A DNA stretch of 64,000 nucleotides from Methanobrevibacter sp. (GTDB taxonomy: Archaea; Methanobacteriota; Methanobacteria; Methanobacteriales; Methanobacteriaceae), in NCBI RefSeq assembly GCF_030539665.1, contig NZ_JAUNXR010000003.1, forward strand, positions 122,326 through 186,325. The letters are read 5' to 3'. Under the pieces are notes generated by a model that did not search any database, had not been told where the DNA came from, and saw nothing but the letters and a program-made list of their open reading frames with translations. The position numbers were made by a program, and so were the translations under genes. The first letter of the stretch is position 1, and each line of letters starts with the position of its first letter. Shown in pieces: positions 34,285-43,973 of the stretch.

Positions 34285-35073
34285 ATGAAGGAAAACGAAT
34301 ACAAAGATTTGAAGTACATTCTAACATCTACAATGAGAACAAAGCTTATCATAAGCATATATGAAAAGTCCAAGAATTTGGATGATTTGAGAAACGAGCT
34401 GGGAAAGCCTTCAGCAACCATTCTCCATGGATTGAAAGAGCTTGAAAATGCAAACTATGTTAAAAAATTGAATAAGTATTATTCCCTTACCTCCAACGGA
34501 TATCTTCTTGCAGTGAACCTGATTAAACTTATTGAAAATTGGTATTCCGTTGACGTGAACAAGGTGTTTTGGAACAATCATTCCCTGGACTATTTGCCTG
34601 AAGAGGCAATGAAGAATCTTTACAGGCTGAAAAATGCAGAATGCATAACTTCCACAAACAAAGACCTATCACAGGCGTTAGGAGAGTATATCAAGCTTAT
34701 ATCCGATTGTGAGGAATTGAAAATAATATTGCCGATATTTTCAGAAATTCATTTGGACAAGATTATTGAGATTTCCAGAAATGGGAAGGCCAGGAATATT
34801 GAAATAATAACCACCAACAAGATAGCTGATTCTATAAAATCAAATCCGATTTATTCGAATGCTCTAAAAGAGAACAAACACATTGGAATTTCAATATTGA
34901 ATAAGAAAACCAATATCTACCTAACCGTAAGTGAAAAATTCGTCAGCCTGAACTTGTTTTTCAAGGACGGCCACTTTGACGATTCCCAGCTGTTGGTGGA
35001 CAAGACCAAGGAGGGAATAAACTGGGGAAATGAACTGTTTAAACACTATAAATACACAATTAGTGAACCATGA
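34285..35073 (+). CDS. FilR1-type winged-helix transcriptional regulator, second of a tandem pair
   Basis: A 262-residue protein with the same two-domain plan as its neighbour: wHTH (TSTMRTKLIISIYEKSKNLD, KPSATILHGLKELENANYV) and a FilR1/DUF1724 domain ending GINWGNELFKHYKY. The sequence is clearly different from the first copy, so this is an old duplication. AGGTGA precedes the ATG. The pair could form a heterodimer or respond to different ligands; neither is shown. Confidence 0.85.
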   Translation: MKENEYKDLKYILTSTMRTKLIISIYEKSKNLDDLRNELGKPSATILHGLKELENANYVKKLNKYYSLTSNGYLLAVNLIKLIENWYSVDVNKVFWNNHSLDYLPEEAMKNLYRLKNAECITSTNKDLSQALGEYIKLISDCEELKIILPIFSEIHLDKIIEISRNGKARNIEIITTNKIADSIKSNPIYSNALKENKHIGISILNKKTNIYLTVSEKFVSLNLFFKDGHFDDSQLLVDKTKEGINWGNELFKHYKYTISEP

Positions 35074-35137
35074 TAATATAATTTATATATTTATTGTGTA
35101 TAAAATATTTCTATCAGATGTGTAGGGAGGTGTGAGA

Positions 35138-35449
35138 TTGAATATTCTAGAGACTCTGCTTTTAGGAAGACGTGGCGGTGCAACCTCAATAAAGATAATT
35201 GATGTCCTGCTTGTTACCCCATGCAACATCAGCCAAATAGCAAAAATAATTAATATCAATTACAGTACTGCCCAGTATCACGTAACCCTACTTCTTGAAA
35301 ACAACATTCTTAAAAAAGATTCTGATAGATATGGTGCATTATACGCTCCCACATCATATTTAACAAAAAACATAAACATATATAATGATATAAAAAAAGA
35401 ATTAGAAAAAAGAGAAAACATAATTCGAGAAGCTGGTAATTATGAGTGA
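35138..35449 (+). CDS. Small winged-helix (ArsR-like) regulator
   Basis: A 103-residue protein with a single winged helix: LETLLLGRRGGATSIKIIDV, CNISQIAKIININYSTAQYH and a wing ending KKDSDRYGALYAPT. A C-terminal helix rich in lysine and glutamate probably dimerises it. The start is a TTG at 35138 with GGGAGGTG ideally placed; the GTG six bases earlier is too close to that site. Its end overlaps moaB by 8 bases, suggesting joint expression. Confidence 0.75.
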   Translation: MNILETLLLGRRGGATSIKIIDVLLVTPCNISQIAKIININYSTAQYHVTLLLENNILKKDSDRYGALYAPTSYLTKNINIYNDIKKELEKRENIIREAGNYE

Positions 35450-35945
35450 AACAACAAAGGAACATAAAAAAGGTTCATCCTCCGACATCTCATGCACAAT
35501 AATAACATTAAGCGATTCAAGAAAGGAGAAAGCAGATGATCCTTCAGGGAACTATATGGCAAATCTGATTGAGGAAAAATATAGCTTGAATTCAAGGTTC
35601 ATAATTCCCGATGAGAAAGAAAACCTTCTGAAGGCCATAGATGAAGCTATTGAAAACGATAGCGATGTAATTCTCACAACAGGAGGCACAGGTCTTGACA
35701 AAAGAGACATCACTGTAGAAACCGTTGAATCCTTATTTGAAAAGCATCTGCCTGGATTCGGAGAGATATTCAGATTGAAATCATATGAAGAGATAGGTGT
35801 GTCTGCAATTTTATCCAGAGCAACAGCAGGAGTCTACAAGAAAACATTGATATTCTCAATGCCGGGCTCTCCAAATGCCGTTAAAACAGCCATGGACATA
35901 ATAATAGATGAATTGCCACACCTAGTACATCATGCTAACAAATAG
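35442..35945 (+). CDS. moaB: Molybdenum cofactor biosynthesis protein MoaB/MogA family
   Basis: A 167-residue protein with TIITLSDSRKEKADDPSG and the molybdopterin-binding VILTTGGTGLDKRDITVE and FSMPGSPNAVKTAMD segments. The family adenylylates molybdopterin before metal insertion. Methanogens need molybdo- or tungstopterin for formylmethanofuran dehydrogenase. It is cotranscribed with the small winged-helix regulator and converges with pyrE over a T/A-rich terminator-like stretch (35950-35980). Confidence 0.9.
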   Translation: MSETTKEHKKGSSSDISCTIITLSDSRKEKADDPSGNYMANLIEEKYSLNSRFIIPDEKENLLKAIDEAIENDSDVILTTGGTGLDKRDITVETVESLFEKHLPGFGEIFRLKSYEEIGVSAILSRATAGVYKKTLIFSMPGSPNAVKTAMDIIIDELPHLVHHANK

Positions 35946-35989
35946 CGTGATGTATTTATTTTATTTTTAAAAAAAAAGAATCTGATGAA

Positions 35990-36514
35990 TTAGAAAAATT
36001 CATCAACTTTGATTAAGGGTTCGAAAGCAACCCCTTCTTTTTCAAAGGTTTCCTGAGCGCCTTCAAGCCTATCAACAACAGAAATAGCTTTTTTTACAAC
36101 CCCTCCGTTTTCCTGGATAGCCTTTATTGCCTTAAGCAATGATCCTCCGGAAGTAGTCACATCCTCCACTACTACCACCTCATCACCATCTTCCAAATCA
36201 CCTTCAATGAGCTTGGAAGTTCCATAGCCCTTTTGCTCTTTTCTAATCATCAACAATGGAAGATCGGATTCAAGAGAAACAGCTGTCGCAATCGGAACTG
36301 CACCTAAAGCTGGTCCTGCAACCTTATCGATGCCCTCATCCTGAATCTGTTCGGCAATTAGCTTAGCGATTGCAGATAAAATTTCAGGATAGGTGATTGC
36401 CTTTTTCATGTTTACATAGTAATTGCTTTTCTTGCCTGATGCTAAAGTGAAATCCCCCTCTAAAAAGACTTCGTTTTCCTTAAGCAAATCAATTAAATAT
36501 TCTTTGGTAATCAT
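35990..36514 (-). CDS. pyrE: Orotate phosphoribosyltransferase
   Basis: A 174-residue type I phosphoribosyltransferase with the PRPP motif [13 protein letters not shown], the K-E-Q-K-x-Y-G-T-S loop and [18 protein letters not shown] for orotate. It makes OMP in pyrimidine synthesis. The start directly abuts the stop of the PRC-barrel gene (TAAATG), so the two are coupled. Confidence 0.94.
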   Translation of the reverse strand: MITKEYLIDLLKENEVFLEGDFTLASGKKSNYYVNMKKAITYPEILSAIAKLIAEQIQDEGIDKVAGPALGAVPIATAVSLESDLPLLMIRKEQKGYGTSKLIEGDLEDGDEVVVVEDVTTSGGSLLKAIKAIQENGGVVKKAISVVDRLEGAQETFEKEGVAFEPLIKVDEFF

Positions 36515-36748
36515 TTAAATCTCATCTTCTTTTTTTATGAAAATCTTATCACCAATAGCTCCCAACATTTCAATAGGAACTACATATTCCCCATTGGATT
36601 TGAGAGTTTCAGCTATTCCTTTTCCTTTAAGAACAACATCGGTGATTTCAAAAGTATCATCATCAATTATGATGTCTGATATAACTCCCATTGTTTTTGC
36701 ATCGGAGTCTAAAACTTCTTTCTTGTTTAAATCTGCATTAAATCTCAT
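36515..36748 (-). CDS. PRC-barrel domain protein
   Basis: A 77-residue protein that is one PRC-barrel domain: RFNADLNKKEVLDSDAKTMG, ISDIIIDDDTFEITDVVL and a final VPIEMLGAIGDKIFIKKE. Archaeal stand-alone PRC barrels are common; some act in cell division or RNA metabolism, but no role can be given here. GAGGGG lies 8 bases upstream. It is cotranscribed with pyrE. Confidence 0.85.
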   Translation of the reverse strand: MRFNADLNKKEVLDSDAKTMGVISDIIIDDDTFEITDVVLKGKGIAETLKSNGEYVVPIEMLGAIGDKIFIKKEDEI

Positions 36749-36792
36749 AAGAAATTCCCCTCATTATTCTTAAATTTTATAAATATGTGTTA

Positions 36793-39441
36793 TTAAATTT
36801 TTCTTTTCAATATGCACATACTTTCATCCTTTTTCATGTCATGATAAAATTCCATGTTTCCCCTTTCCATATCGTATACATGGACCATTTCATAGATTTC
36901 CTCATCCAGGTTAGGGTTGATTTCCTTAAGCTTGTTAGGGCAGTTCTCCAAAAGGTCCTTGTTGAAATCCAATCTCTTTTCGTTCTCGAAGATAGCTCCG
37001 TAGTAGATGTCTGCCTCAACCAGGTCCTGGAACATGTGGCTTCCGAATGACAGTTCCGGCATGTATCCCACTTCACTGTAGGATTCCTCAAGAATGGCAA
37101 AGAAGTTGCTTATGTCTGCAAATACGACCGGAATTCCAAGTTCTGGTGAGGAGGTTCCTATCCTTCCAGGAACTATAAGAATTGAGTTTTTGTCGTTTTC
37201 CTTGCAGTAAGCGTTGACATCGCCGATTACACGAGCTATTGAACTCTTTTTGGCATATGGATATTCATAGTACTTATGTGGGTCGACATAGCAGACTGTG
37301 TCTATTTCCTCCTTACGTGACCTTCCCATTGAAGCATCCTTAATATGGAAATAAACATTTTCCCCTTCAGGCATTTCAATGATTTCATCAGTGGTTGATA
37401 CTTTAAGCGGCCTGCATTGCAATAAATTGATAACGAATGAGTTATCCTCACCAACATTGACTGTGTACTCCATATCAACAGGATATTCATAGGCATCTTC
37501 CAGTGTTTCAAGAATGTCTTTCATAATTCCTGTGAACTTGTCGTTGTTTACAAGGCCCTGACAGTTTGCAAAGAGGACTTCCCTCTTCTGACCCCTTTCT
37601 CTGAATCTTCTCTCAGCATCCCTGTCATGTTCTGCAACAGCCCTTTTAGCATAATTGGGGATGATTCCAAATCCTTCAGTAGCAGGAATGTCGTGAATTG
37701 ACCTGTTTTTAAAGTCAAGTACATCGATATAGTGCTGGGAATACCTGTGCCTGTCGTCAACATTAGGCATTGTGACCGCCTTAGGCATGTCAAGATTTAT
37801 TACACGAGGATAATCTTCCATTGTCCTGTCAACCGCTTTTGTACCTAGCCCCATTACAAGACGAAGCATTCCTGCTTCATTGTCCATTTCAGGAAGAGGA
37901 CAATATGAACTGTATGAAAAACCAACTCCTGCAGCGGTAGGGAAGAAATAGTCTCCGTAGTAGGAGCCTGAAACCCTTTGAACAAGAAGACCCATCTGCT
38001 CGTCGACATCGTCAAGGCCGTTGATTCTTCTGTATTCCAAAGCAGAAATATTCATCATACTTCCATAAACAGTCTTTACAGCTTCTTCAAATGCCTCCAA
38101 ACGCTCTTCCAAGCTTCCCTGATTTATGCAGAACACAGACTCGTATTTTCCTGCAAATGCGTTTCCAAAACCATCCTCAAGGAAACTACTGGAACGTACA
38201 ATGATTGGACTTTGGCCGAAGTATTCCAATACCTGGATGAACTTGTTCTTGATTTCTTCTGAGAATGTTCCGTTTTTCAAGCCTTCCTCAAGCTCCTTAC
38301 CTGCTTCATAATACTCTTCCTTGGTTCTTTGATGAACCCTGATGTCCCAAAGGTTATTGGCCACTATGTAAGTGTAGAAAAGATCTGTTCCTATGTAGAA
38401 TGAATCGTCAGGCTCGAAATAAGCATAAATGTCTGGACGGTCGATTTCAATGATTTTACGTGCAAGAAGCATTCCGCACGCCTTACCTCCAATCATTCCT
38501 GTTCCAACCATCCTGTTGTAGATTGTGAAGTAGTCCTGAGGTGTGAAATACTTTTTGATCTTTGAGAGAAGGTTTATATCCTTGGCCATCATGTTGTCGC
38601 ACATGATGTCGCATTCCTTGGAGATGTCCTCTCCTGCATCGTATTTCATTTTGGTCAGTGACATGAACCTTTCCCAGCTGTCCATTGTGTGCTCGCTTTC
38701 CGAATTGTTTATGTCATTAACGATTTTATAGAACTTACTCACTTCCAAACCGTCCCTCAACGGAGTGATTTCCCCTGTTTCAGGGACGTACTTGTGACCA
38801 AGGAACATGTTTTGTGAATATCTGTTCCAGACTTTCAGAGGATGAAAATATACATCGTCCTTGCTGGAGAAAACATCCAGAAGAAGCTGAGTGGTTTCCC
38901 TGATTTTGGCTATTGCATCGAATGAATGCCTTCCACGAAGAATCGGGAAATATGCAACAGTGTCAAGAATGAATAAAAATGGACAGGTAACCTTGAAAAA
39001 GTTTCCCATCATCAAATCTGTGGACCAGACTGACTGAAGGTCTGAAAGGCAGTCAAATACGTAAAATGCGTCAAAACCTTCCTTGTCTATGATGTTGTGC
39101 ACTTCCAATGTGAATGATTCGAACTGGTCATATGGGTCAACCTTATATATTTTGACGCCGTCCCGTTCAATCATTGCAAAATCATCACCCTTGTTTTCAA
39201 AAGCCTCGTCAAGAGCCTTAACATCCTCTTCAGACATGTCAATCAAGGGATCGTGATTTGCGAATCTCATGTAAATTAGGTTTCTACCGTCCTCTTTTGC
39301 CTGTTTGACAAATGGGTCAACAAAATAGCTGAATTCCTTCAGATTGGAAACGTGCCATACGACATTGTCCCCTAAACGAATATTGTCCAAGCTTTCGTCT
39401 AATTGTGGAATTCCTGATTTAATTCTATCAAAAGCAGCCAT
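36793..39441 (-). CDS. KaiC-like domain fused to a PEP synthase/PPDK N-terminal domain
   Basis: An 882-residue protein. Residues about 1-250 start DRIKSGIPQLDESL, like KaiC/RadA-type ATPases, but the Walker A lysine loop is replaced (LGDNVVWHVSNLKEFS). Residues about 310-690 form a pyruvate, phosphate dikinase/PEP synthase ATP-binding domain: MIGGKACGMLLARK, IIVRSSSFLEDGFGNAFAGK, GLLVQRVSG and a final LQCRPLKV. The phosphohistidine domain (GGxTSHAA) and the PEP/pyruvate barrel are missing; instead about 180 residues of unknown fold follow. It therefore cannot catalyse the full PEP synthase reaction alone. GGAG precedes the ATG at 39441. Confidence 0.8.
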   Translation of the reverse strand: MAAFDRIKSGIPQLDESLDNIRLGDNVVWHVSNLKEFSYFVDPFVKQAKEDGRNLIYMRFANHDPLIDMSEEDVKALDEAFENKGDDFAMIERDGVKIYKVDPYDQFESFTLEVHNIIDKEGFDAFYVFDCLSDLQSVWSTDLMMGNFFKVTCPFLFILDTVAYFPILRGRHSFDAIAKIRETTQLLLDVFSSKDDVYFHPLKVWNRYSQNMFLGHKYVPETGEITPLRDGLEVSKFYKIVNDINNSESEHTMDSWERFMSLTKMKYDAGEDISKECDIMCDNMMAKDINLLSKIKKYFTPQDYFTIYNRMVGTGMIGGKACGMLLARKIIEIDRPDIYAYFEPDDSFYIGTDLFYTYIVANNLWDIRVHQRTKEEYYEAGKELEEGLKNGTFSEEIKNKFIQVLEYFGQSPIIVRSSSFLEDGFGNAFAGKYESVFCINQGSLEERLEAFEEAVKTVYGSMMNISALEYRRINGLDDVDEQMGLLVQRVSGSYYGDYFFPTAAGVGFSYSSYCPLPEMDNEAGMLRLVMGLGTKAVDRTMEDYPRVINLDMPKAVTMPNVDDRHRYSQHYIDVLDFKNRSIHDIPATEGFGIIPNYAKRAVAEHDRDAERRFRERGQKREVLFANCQGLVNNDKFTGIMKDILETLEDAYEYPVDMEYTVNVGEDNSFVINLLQCRPLKVSTTDEIIEMPEGENVYFHIKDASMGRSRKEEIDTVCYVDPHKYYEYPYAKKSSIARVIGDVNAYCKENDKNSILIVPGRIGTSSPELGIPVVFADISNFFAILEESYSEVGYMPELSFGSHMFQDLVEADIYYGAIFENEKRLDFNKDLLENCPNKLKEINPNLDEEIYEMVHVYDMERGNMEFYHDMKKDESMCILKRKI

Positions 39442-39690
39442 AATTAAAACTCCAAAAATATTCAATTAATTTAAATTATTTTATAATTATGTTCAAAGCC
39501 ATATATAAAAATTAGTTAAAAACTGAATTAAAACAAGAATATTTTAAAAATATTGAACATTATTAAAAATTAGACAATAAATTAAACAATTGTTATTAAA
39601 AAAATTAAACGAATAATGACTTTTAATGCAAAAACATGTTCAAAATATGAACAGTTGAATAAAATAAAAAAAAAGAAAAGAAAAGGAGAG

Positions 39691-39804
39691 CTAGTCTCCC
39701 TTGTTCCAATTTACAATACCGTAAACAACACATAAAATAGCGGACAATACGATTAATACGAATACTCCCCAAATCCATGGGTCTTCAATTCCGATAACCA
39801 TCAT
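39691..39804 (-). CDS. Symporter small accessory protein (37 residues)
   Basis: A 37-residue single-helix membrane protein: MMVIGIEDPWIWGVFVLIVL and then SAILCVVYGIVNWNKGD. Such short partners follow sodium:solute symporters in many archaea and bacteria. Its ATG overlaps the symporter stop (TAATG), so translation is coupled. It probably stabilises or modulates the transporter in the membrane. The role is inferred from position and architecture. Confidence 0.8.
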   Translation of the reverse strand: MMVIGIEDPWIWGVFVLIVLSAILCVVYGIVNWNKGD

Positions 39805-41411
39805 TATGCGTCACTTCCTTTTTTGTCAATTTGTTCAAATGCCTTATCAATAACTTCATCTTCAGGCCTTTTGGTAAGTAAACTTACAACGAATGTGAAA
39901 ATAGCTGAAATTGGTACAGCAATCAACATTACGTCAATGAACGGCCATGGATGTACTGAAATCAAGCTTGGAACTCCGAATAAGAATTGACAGATTCCTA
40001 CACCTGCTGCGGTTTTTGCAAAGACGAAAAGCAACCAGAAGACACTTATGAAAATACCGGAAATGATTCCTGCATAAGCTCCTGCTTTTGTAGTTCCTTT
40101 CCAGAAAAGAGCACCGAGAAATACAGGCAAGAAAGATGCAGCACATATTTCGAAGAAGAGAGTAGTACCTAAAGCTACAACACTTCCAGGTAAGATAAAT
40201 GCAACAATAATAGCCAAGAGCACAGCAATCAATATACCGAATCTTGTAATGGTAATTGCACCTTTTTGTTTTGACTTGTCTCTTAAGGTTCCGTAAATGT
40301 CCACACCGAATGCAGAACCTTGGGTGTGCAATTGTGAACTTACTGTTGACATAGCTGCTGCAATCAATGACAATAAGAATACGTAAACGAACCATTCTGG
40401 AAGAGCGCTTGTAATAAATGTTGGAATAATCTTATCAATGTTTCCTCCAACCACATCTACTGCGATTTTACCGACTTTATCCATGAAGTAAACATTGGAA
40501 AGTGCTCCTACAATAAATGCTGTTGGTGTTAAAACAGCGATTGCTATACCACCGATTAAAACTGATCTGTTTAATTCCTTATCAGATTTTACAGTCATGA
40601 ACCTTACGATTAAAGGTGGTTGAGCAAGTACACCGATACCTACACCAATCAATGTGGATGATACCAATGTCCACCAATAAGGACTGTTCAACGTTGGGAA
40701 GGCTGTCCAACCAATTCCTCCGTTAGCTGCTGCACTAGCAGGATATAAGTCAGCCATGTTGGTTAATGCTAAGTTTCCGACATCTACTCCTCCGAACATC
40801 CAATATACGAAAACGAGTAAGAAACACATAGCAGAAACCATAATAACACATTGCAATGCGTCTGTATACATTACACCTTTAATACCACCGAATAGTACAT
40901 AGAATGTAATGATAATTGTTAAAATCAACAAGGATATTTTGAAATCGATCATCAATGAAGATTCTAAAAATCTAGCAGCACCGATCATAACTACAGCTGC
41001 ATAAATAGGCATTGCCAAGAAAATAATTAAACCAGAAATGGTTTGAATTCCTTTACTGTTAAAACGTCTACCTAAAAATTCCGGGAAGGTAAGTGAGCCT
41101 AAAGAGTGACCCATCCTACGAGTTCTTTTACCTAAAAATACGAAAGCGATGAATATACCCACAAATACGTTTAAAAATGCGAGCCATAAAATACTCATTC
41201 CGTATTGACCTGCAACCCCACCGAAACCTACAATAGCTGCCGTAGATATAAAAGTAGCCCCATAACTTAAAGCCATAATTACCGGGTGAGTGTCAGCCCC
41301 TGCTATCATATAGTCTTCGGAGGATTTTGTTTTTTTCCATGCATAATAACCTACATAAACTAAAGCGAAAATGTAAATTATAAATACAATTGCCAAAATC
41401 ATAACATTCAT
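39804..41411 (-). CDS. Sodium:solute symporter family (SSS) transporter
   Basis: A 535-residue protein with about 13 membrane helices and the LeuT-like SSS fold. It has SYGATFISTAAIVGFGGVAG in the helix 1-2 region, GGIKGVMYTDALQ (the common G-G-x-K-x-V-x-x-T-D-x-x-Q motif), and SLIAAAMSTVSSQLHTQGSA near the sodium site. The substrate is not determined; proline, pantothenate and carboxylates are known for relatives. It is divergent from the aryl-CoA ligase gene, so uptake of an aryl or other carboxylate is a reasonable guess. GAGG precedes the ATG. Confidence 0.88.
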   Translation of the reverse strand: MNVMILAIVFIIYIFALVYVGYYAWKKTKSSEDYMIAGADTHPVIMALSYGATFISTAAIVGFGGVAGQYGMSILWLAFLNVFVGIFIAFVFLGKRTRRMGHSLGSLTFPEFLGRRFNSKGIQTISGLIIFLAMPIYAAVVMIGAARFLESSLMIDFKISLLILTIIITFYVLFGGIKGVMYTDALQCVIMVSAMCFLLVFVYWMFGGVDVGNLALTNMADLYPASAAANGGIGWTAFPTLNSPYWWTLVSSTLIGVGIGVLAQPPLIVRFMTVKSDKELNRSVLIGGIAIAVLTPTAFIVGALSNVYFMDKVGKIAVDVVGGNIDKIIPTFITSALPEWFVYVFLLSLIAAAMSTVSSQLHTQGSAFGVDIYGTLRDKSKQKGAITITRFGILIAVLLAIIVAFILPGSVVALGTTLFFEICAASFLPVFLGALFWKGTTKAGAYAGIISGIFISVFWLLFVFAKTAAGVGICQFLFGVPSLISVHPWPFIDVMLIAVPISAIFTFVVSLLTKRPEDEVIDKAFEQIDKKGSDA

Positions 41412-41512
41412 TTAAAAACCTCAAATATATCCATAAATTGAATATACAGTAAAATTTTTAAAAAAAATATTATATAAATTTTTATATTTCAAATAACAAA
41501 TATGAACATAAT

Positions 41513-41535
41513 AAAAAAAAAAAAAAAAAAAAAAA
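41513..41535 (+). repeat. Poly(A) tract of 23 bases in a divergent promoter region
   Basis: Uninterrupted A23 between the symporter and the aryl-CoA ligase, 16 bases upstream of the ligase ATG and just downstream of TATA-like sequence (about 41467-41485). It lies in the likely 5' leader. Confidence 0.9.
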
Positions 41536-41550
41536 TATATTGTGATAAAT

Positions 41551-42852
41551 ATGATTTGGAATGAAAAAGCCGAATGCATGACTCATGAAGAAAAAGAAAA
41601 ATTGCAACTTAGAAGACTACAAAAAACTGTTAAAGTTGCTTATGAAAATGTTCCTTTTTACAGACAGAAACTAGATGATGCTGGAGTTAAACCAGAAGAT
41701 ATCAAAACCCTAAAAGATATCGAAAAACTACCATTCACAACTAAAGACGACTTGAGAGCTACCTATCCGTTTGGATTGTTTGCAGTGCCTTATGATGACA
41801 TCGTCGAAATCCATGCATCTTCCGGAACTACAGGAAAACCTACCGTATCAGGATATACTAAAAAAGATTTAGACATATGGGGAGAAATTATTGCAAGAGG
41901 CCTTGGAATGGCTGGAGCTGAAAAAAATTGGATTATCCAAAATGCTTACGGATACGGATTGTTTACCGGAGGATTTGGAATTCACCATGGAGCATACAGG
42001 TTCGGAGCTATGACCGTACCTATGTCTGCCGGAAATACACAAAGACAGCTAACTAACATGCAGGATTTCCAAAGTGATATTTTAACTTGTACACCATCAT
42101 ACGCTATGTATTTAGGAGAAAGCCTCCACAAAGCAGGAATTCCATTAGAAAACATCAATCTTAAGGCAGGTATCTTCGGAGCTGAAATGTGGACCGAAGA
42201 GATGAGAGACAAGATTGAAGAAACCCTCGGATTAAAAGCATTGAACATCTACGGATTAACTGAAATCATGGGACCTGGTGTTGCTCAGGAATGTTTGGAA
42301 CAAGACGGAATCCACATATCAGATGATCATTTCTATCCTGAAATCATTGACCCTGAAACCGGAGAGGTTCTTGGAGACGATGAAAAAGGAGAACTCGTAT
42401 TAACAACACTTACCCGTGAAGGAATGCCAGTAATCAGATTCAGAACAAAAGATTTAACCTCATTAATGTCAGGTGACTGTGCATGTGGAAGAACCACCAA
42501 AAGAATGACAAGAATCACTGGAAGAAGCGATGACATGTTAAAAATCAAAGGAGTAATGGTCTTCCCATCCCAAATCGAAAAAGCATTGCTTACAGTTGAA
42601 GGAGTAACTCCAAACTATCAAATTATCGTAAGCAGACCTGAATTGACTGATGTGCTTGAAGTAAAAGTTGAAGCAACAAAAGAATTATTCTCAGATGAAG
42701 TAAAAGAAATGGAAAAAGTAGAGAAAAAGATCTTTGATGCAATACGCAGTGAAACAGGAATTAGAGCAGAGGTAATCATCTGCGAACCGGAAAGCTTGCC
42801 TAGAAGTGAAGGAAAAGCTGTAAGAGTTATTGATGAGAGAAACTTTGAATAG
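41551..42852 (+). CDS. paaK: Phenylacetate-CoA ligase (aryl-CoA ligase)
   Basis: A 433-residue adenylate-forming enzyme. It has [19 protein letters not shown] (P-loop), [13 protein letters not shown] (A5 region), [19 protein letters not shown] and [20 protein letters not shown], all in the order of PaaK. It activates phenylacetate or indoleacetate to the CoA thioester with ATP. With IorAB this allows aryl acids to be turned into aromatic 2-oxo acids, hence amino acids, or the reverse. It is followed 8 bases later by an ACT-domain gene, a usual partner. The ATG at 41551 follows a weak GTGAT. Confidence 0.93.
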   Translation: MIWNEKAECMTHEEKEKLQLRRLQKTVKVAYENVPFYRQKLDDAGVKPEDIKTLKDIEKLPFTTKDDLRATYPFGLFAVPYDDIVEIHASSGTTGKPTVSGYTKKDLDIWGEIIARGLGMAGAEKNWIIQNAYGYGLFTGGFGIHHGAYRFGAMTVPMSAGNTQRQLTNMQDFQSDILTCTPSYAMYLGESLHKAGIPLENINLKAGIFGAEMWTEEMRDKIEETLGLKALNIYGLTEIMGPGVAQECLEQDGIHISDDHFYPEIIDPETGEVLGDDEKGELVLTTLTREGMPVIRFRTKDLTSLMSGDCACGRTTKRMTRITGRSDDMLKIKGVMVFPSQIEKALLTVEGVTPNYQIIVSRPELTDVLEVKVEATKELFSDEVKEMEKVEKKIFDAIRSETGIRAEVIICEPESLPRSEGKAVRVIDERNFE

Positions 42853-42860
42853 GTGATTAA

Positions 42861-43292
42861 ATGAGTACAAAACAGATTTCTGTATTTTTAGAAAACAAAG
42901 AAGGAAGAATAAGAGATGCTATCAAAATCCTTGGAGAAGAAAATATTAACATCCATGCTCTTTCAATAGCTGACACTACAAAATATGGAATTTTAAGATT
43001 GATTGTTGACGATAATTTTAAGGCTGTTCAAAGCTTTGAGAAAAACAATTTCATTGTTCGTGAAAATGATGTGGTTATTGTAACCGTTCCTGATGAACCA
43101 AACGGTTTAAATTCCACATTGGAAGTATTGAACGACGGTAAAATCAACATTGAATACATCTATGCGTTTTCAAATGTAAAAATAGATGAAGCGATTGTTG
43201 TAATAAGACTTGAAAACATAGAAAAAGCAATTGAATTATTTAAAGAAAATGGCATTAAAGTTCTTGAACAAGAAGATATAGACAAATTATAG
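42861..43292 (+). CDS. Tandem ACT-domain regulatory protein
   Basis: A 143-residue protein containing two ACT domains (first starting QISVFLENKEGRIRDAIKIL, second near SFEKNNFIVRENDVVIVTVP and beyond). ACT domains bind amino acids and allosterically control metabolism. It is cotranscribed with the aryl-CoA ligase and close to IorAB, so sensing an aromatic amino acid is likely. AGGTGAT precedes the ATG. Its stop directly abuts the stop of the convergent gene. Confidence 0.87.
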   Translation: MSTKQISVFLENKEGRIRDAIKILGEENINIHALSIADTTKYGILRLIVDDNFKAVQSFEKNNFIVRENDVVIVTVPDEPNGLNSTLEVLNDGKINIEYIYAFSNVKIDEAIVVIRLENIEKAIELFKENGIKVLEQEDIDKL

Positions 43293-43616
43293 TCAGTCTT
43301 CCTCAGTGAGGACAACATCTATTTCTTCCTCACTAAAGTAGAAAGAATCGTTGACATTTTCCAACTTTTTTATTTTTTTTAAAAAATCCTTATTTTCAAA
43401 TAAGGCAGCTATGCTATTAGAAAAAAGATTCCATTCCTCTTGTTTTGATTCGTCACAATAGATATTGGCGTAAATTATTTCACAGGGATTTTCACACCAA
43501 TATACATCATTGTAAAATTCATGAGTTTCAATATTGCCGTCATCGTCCAGAAAAATGTCTGCAAACATTTCAAAACGGATTTCGCCTATCTGCTTGGACA
43601 ATCTGTATTCAGGCAA
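43293..43616 (-). CDS. Small acidic protein, unknown function
   Basis: A 107-residue protein starting at a TTG with GGAG 8 bases upstream. It has a beta-rich first half (FEMFADIFLDDDGNIETHEF) with two cysteines in WCENPCEIIY and an acidic helix at the end. It follows a 92-residue gene by 20 bases on the same strand; both lie between the ACT and Ior genes, convergent with the former. No family is recognised. Confidence 0.55.
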   Translation of the reverse strand: MPEYRLSKQIGEIRFEMFADIFLDDDGNIETHEFYNDVYWCENPCEIIYANIYCDESKQEEWNLFSNSIAALFENKDFLKKIKKLENVNDSFYFSEEEIDVVLTEED

Positions 43617-43636
43617 AATTGAATCTCCAAACGTGT

Positions 43637-43915
43637 TTAAAGTTCATTTAACATTTGAGCTATGTCTTCCTTTGTATAGCCTAAACGCACAAACAAGCTT
43701 TTAACAGTATCCCTATCTGAAAATTGGGTAATTTCCCTCCATCTTTTGAAGTCGTTGTTTAAGATACTGTTGATTAATAGTTGTATTGTGATTAAATCAT
43801 CACTTTTAATAGCTACAAATGCTTCCTCATTATCAAAAACCCTTTGTGGATCGATTAAAGTAATTTTACCTAATCTGTCTTTTTTTATTATAGCGTTATC
43901 GATTTTATAACTCAT
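43637..43915 (-). CDS. Small protein, unknown function
   Basis: A 92-residue protein, mostly helical after an initial strand pair (KIDNAIIKKDRLGKITLIDP). AGGGGAT lies 5 bases before the ATG. It probably forms an operon with the downstream 107-residue gene. The last 25 residues (VRLGYTKEDIAQML) look like a helix-turn-helix-type helical pair but not convincingly enough to call DNA binding. Confidence 0.55.
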   Translation of the reverse strand: MSYKIDNAIIKKDRLGKITLIDPQRVFDNEEAFVAIKSDDLITIQLLINSILNNDFKRWREITQFSDRDTVKSLFVRLGYTKEDIAQMLNEL

Positions 43916-43973
43916 CTTAAATCCCCTGTATTATTACTCATATAATGTTTATCTAAATCCAACCATAAAAACA

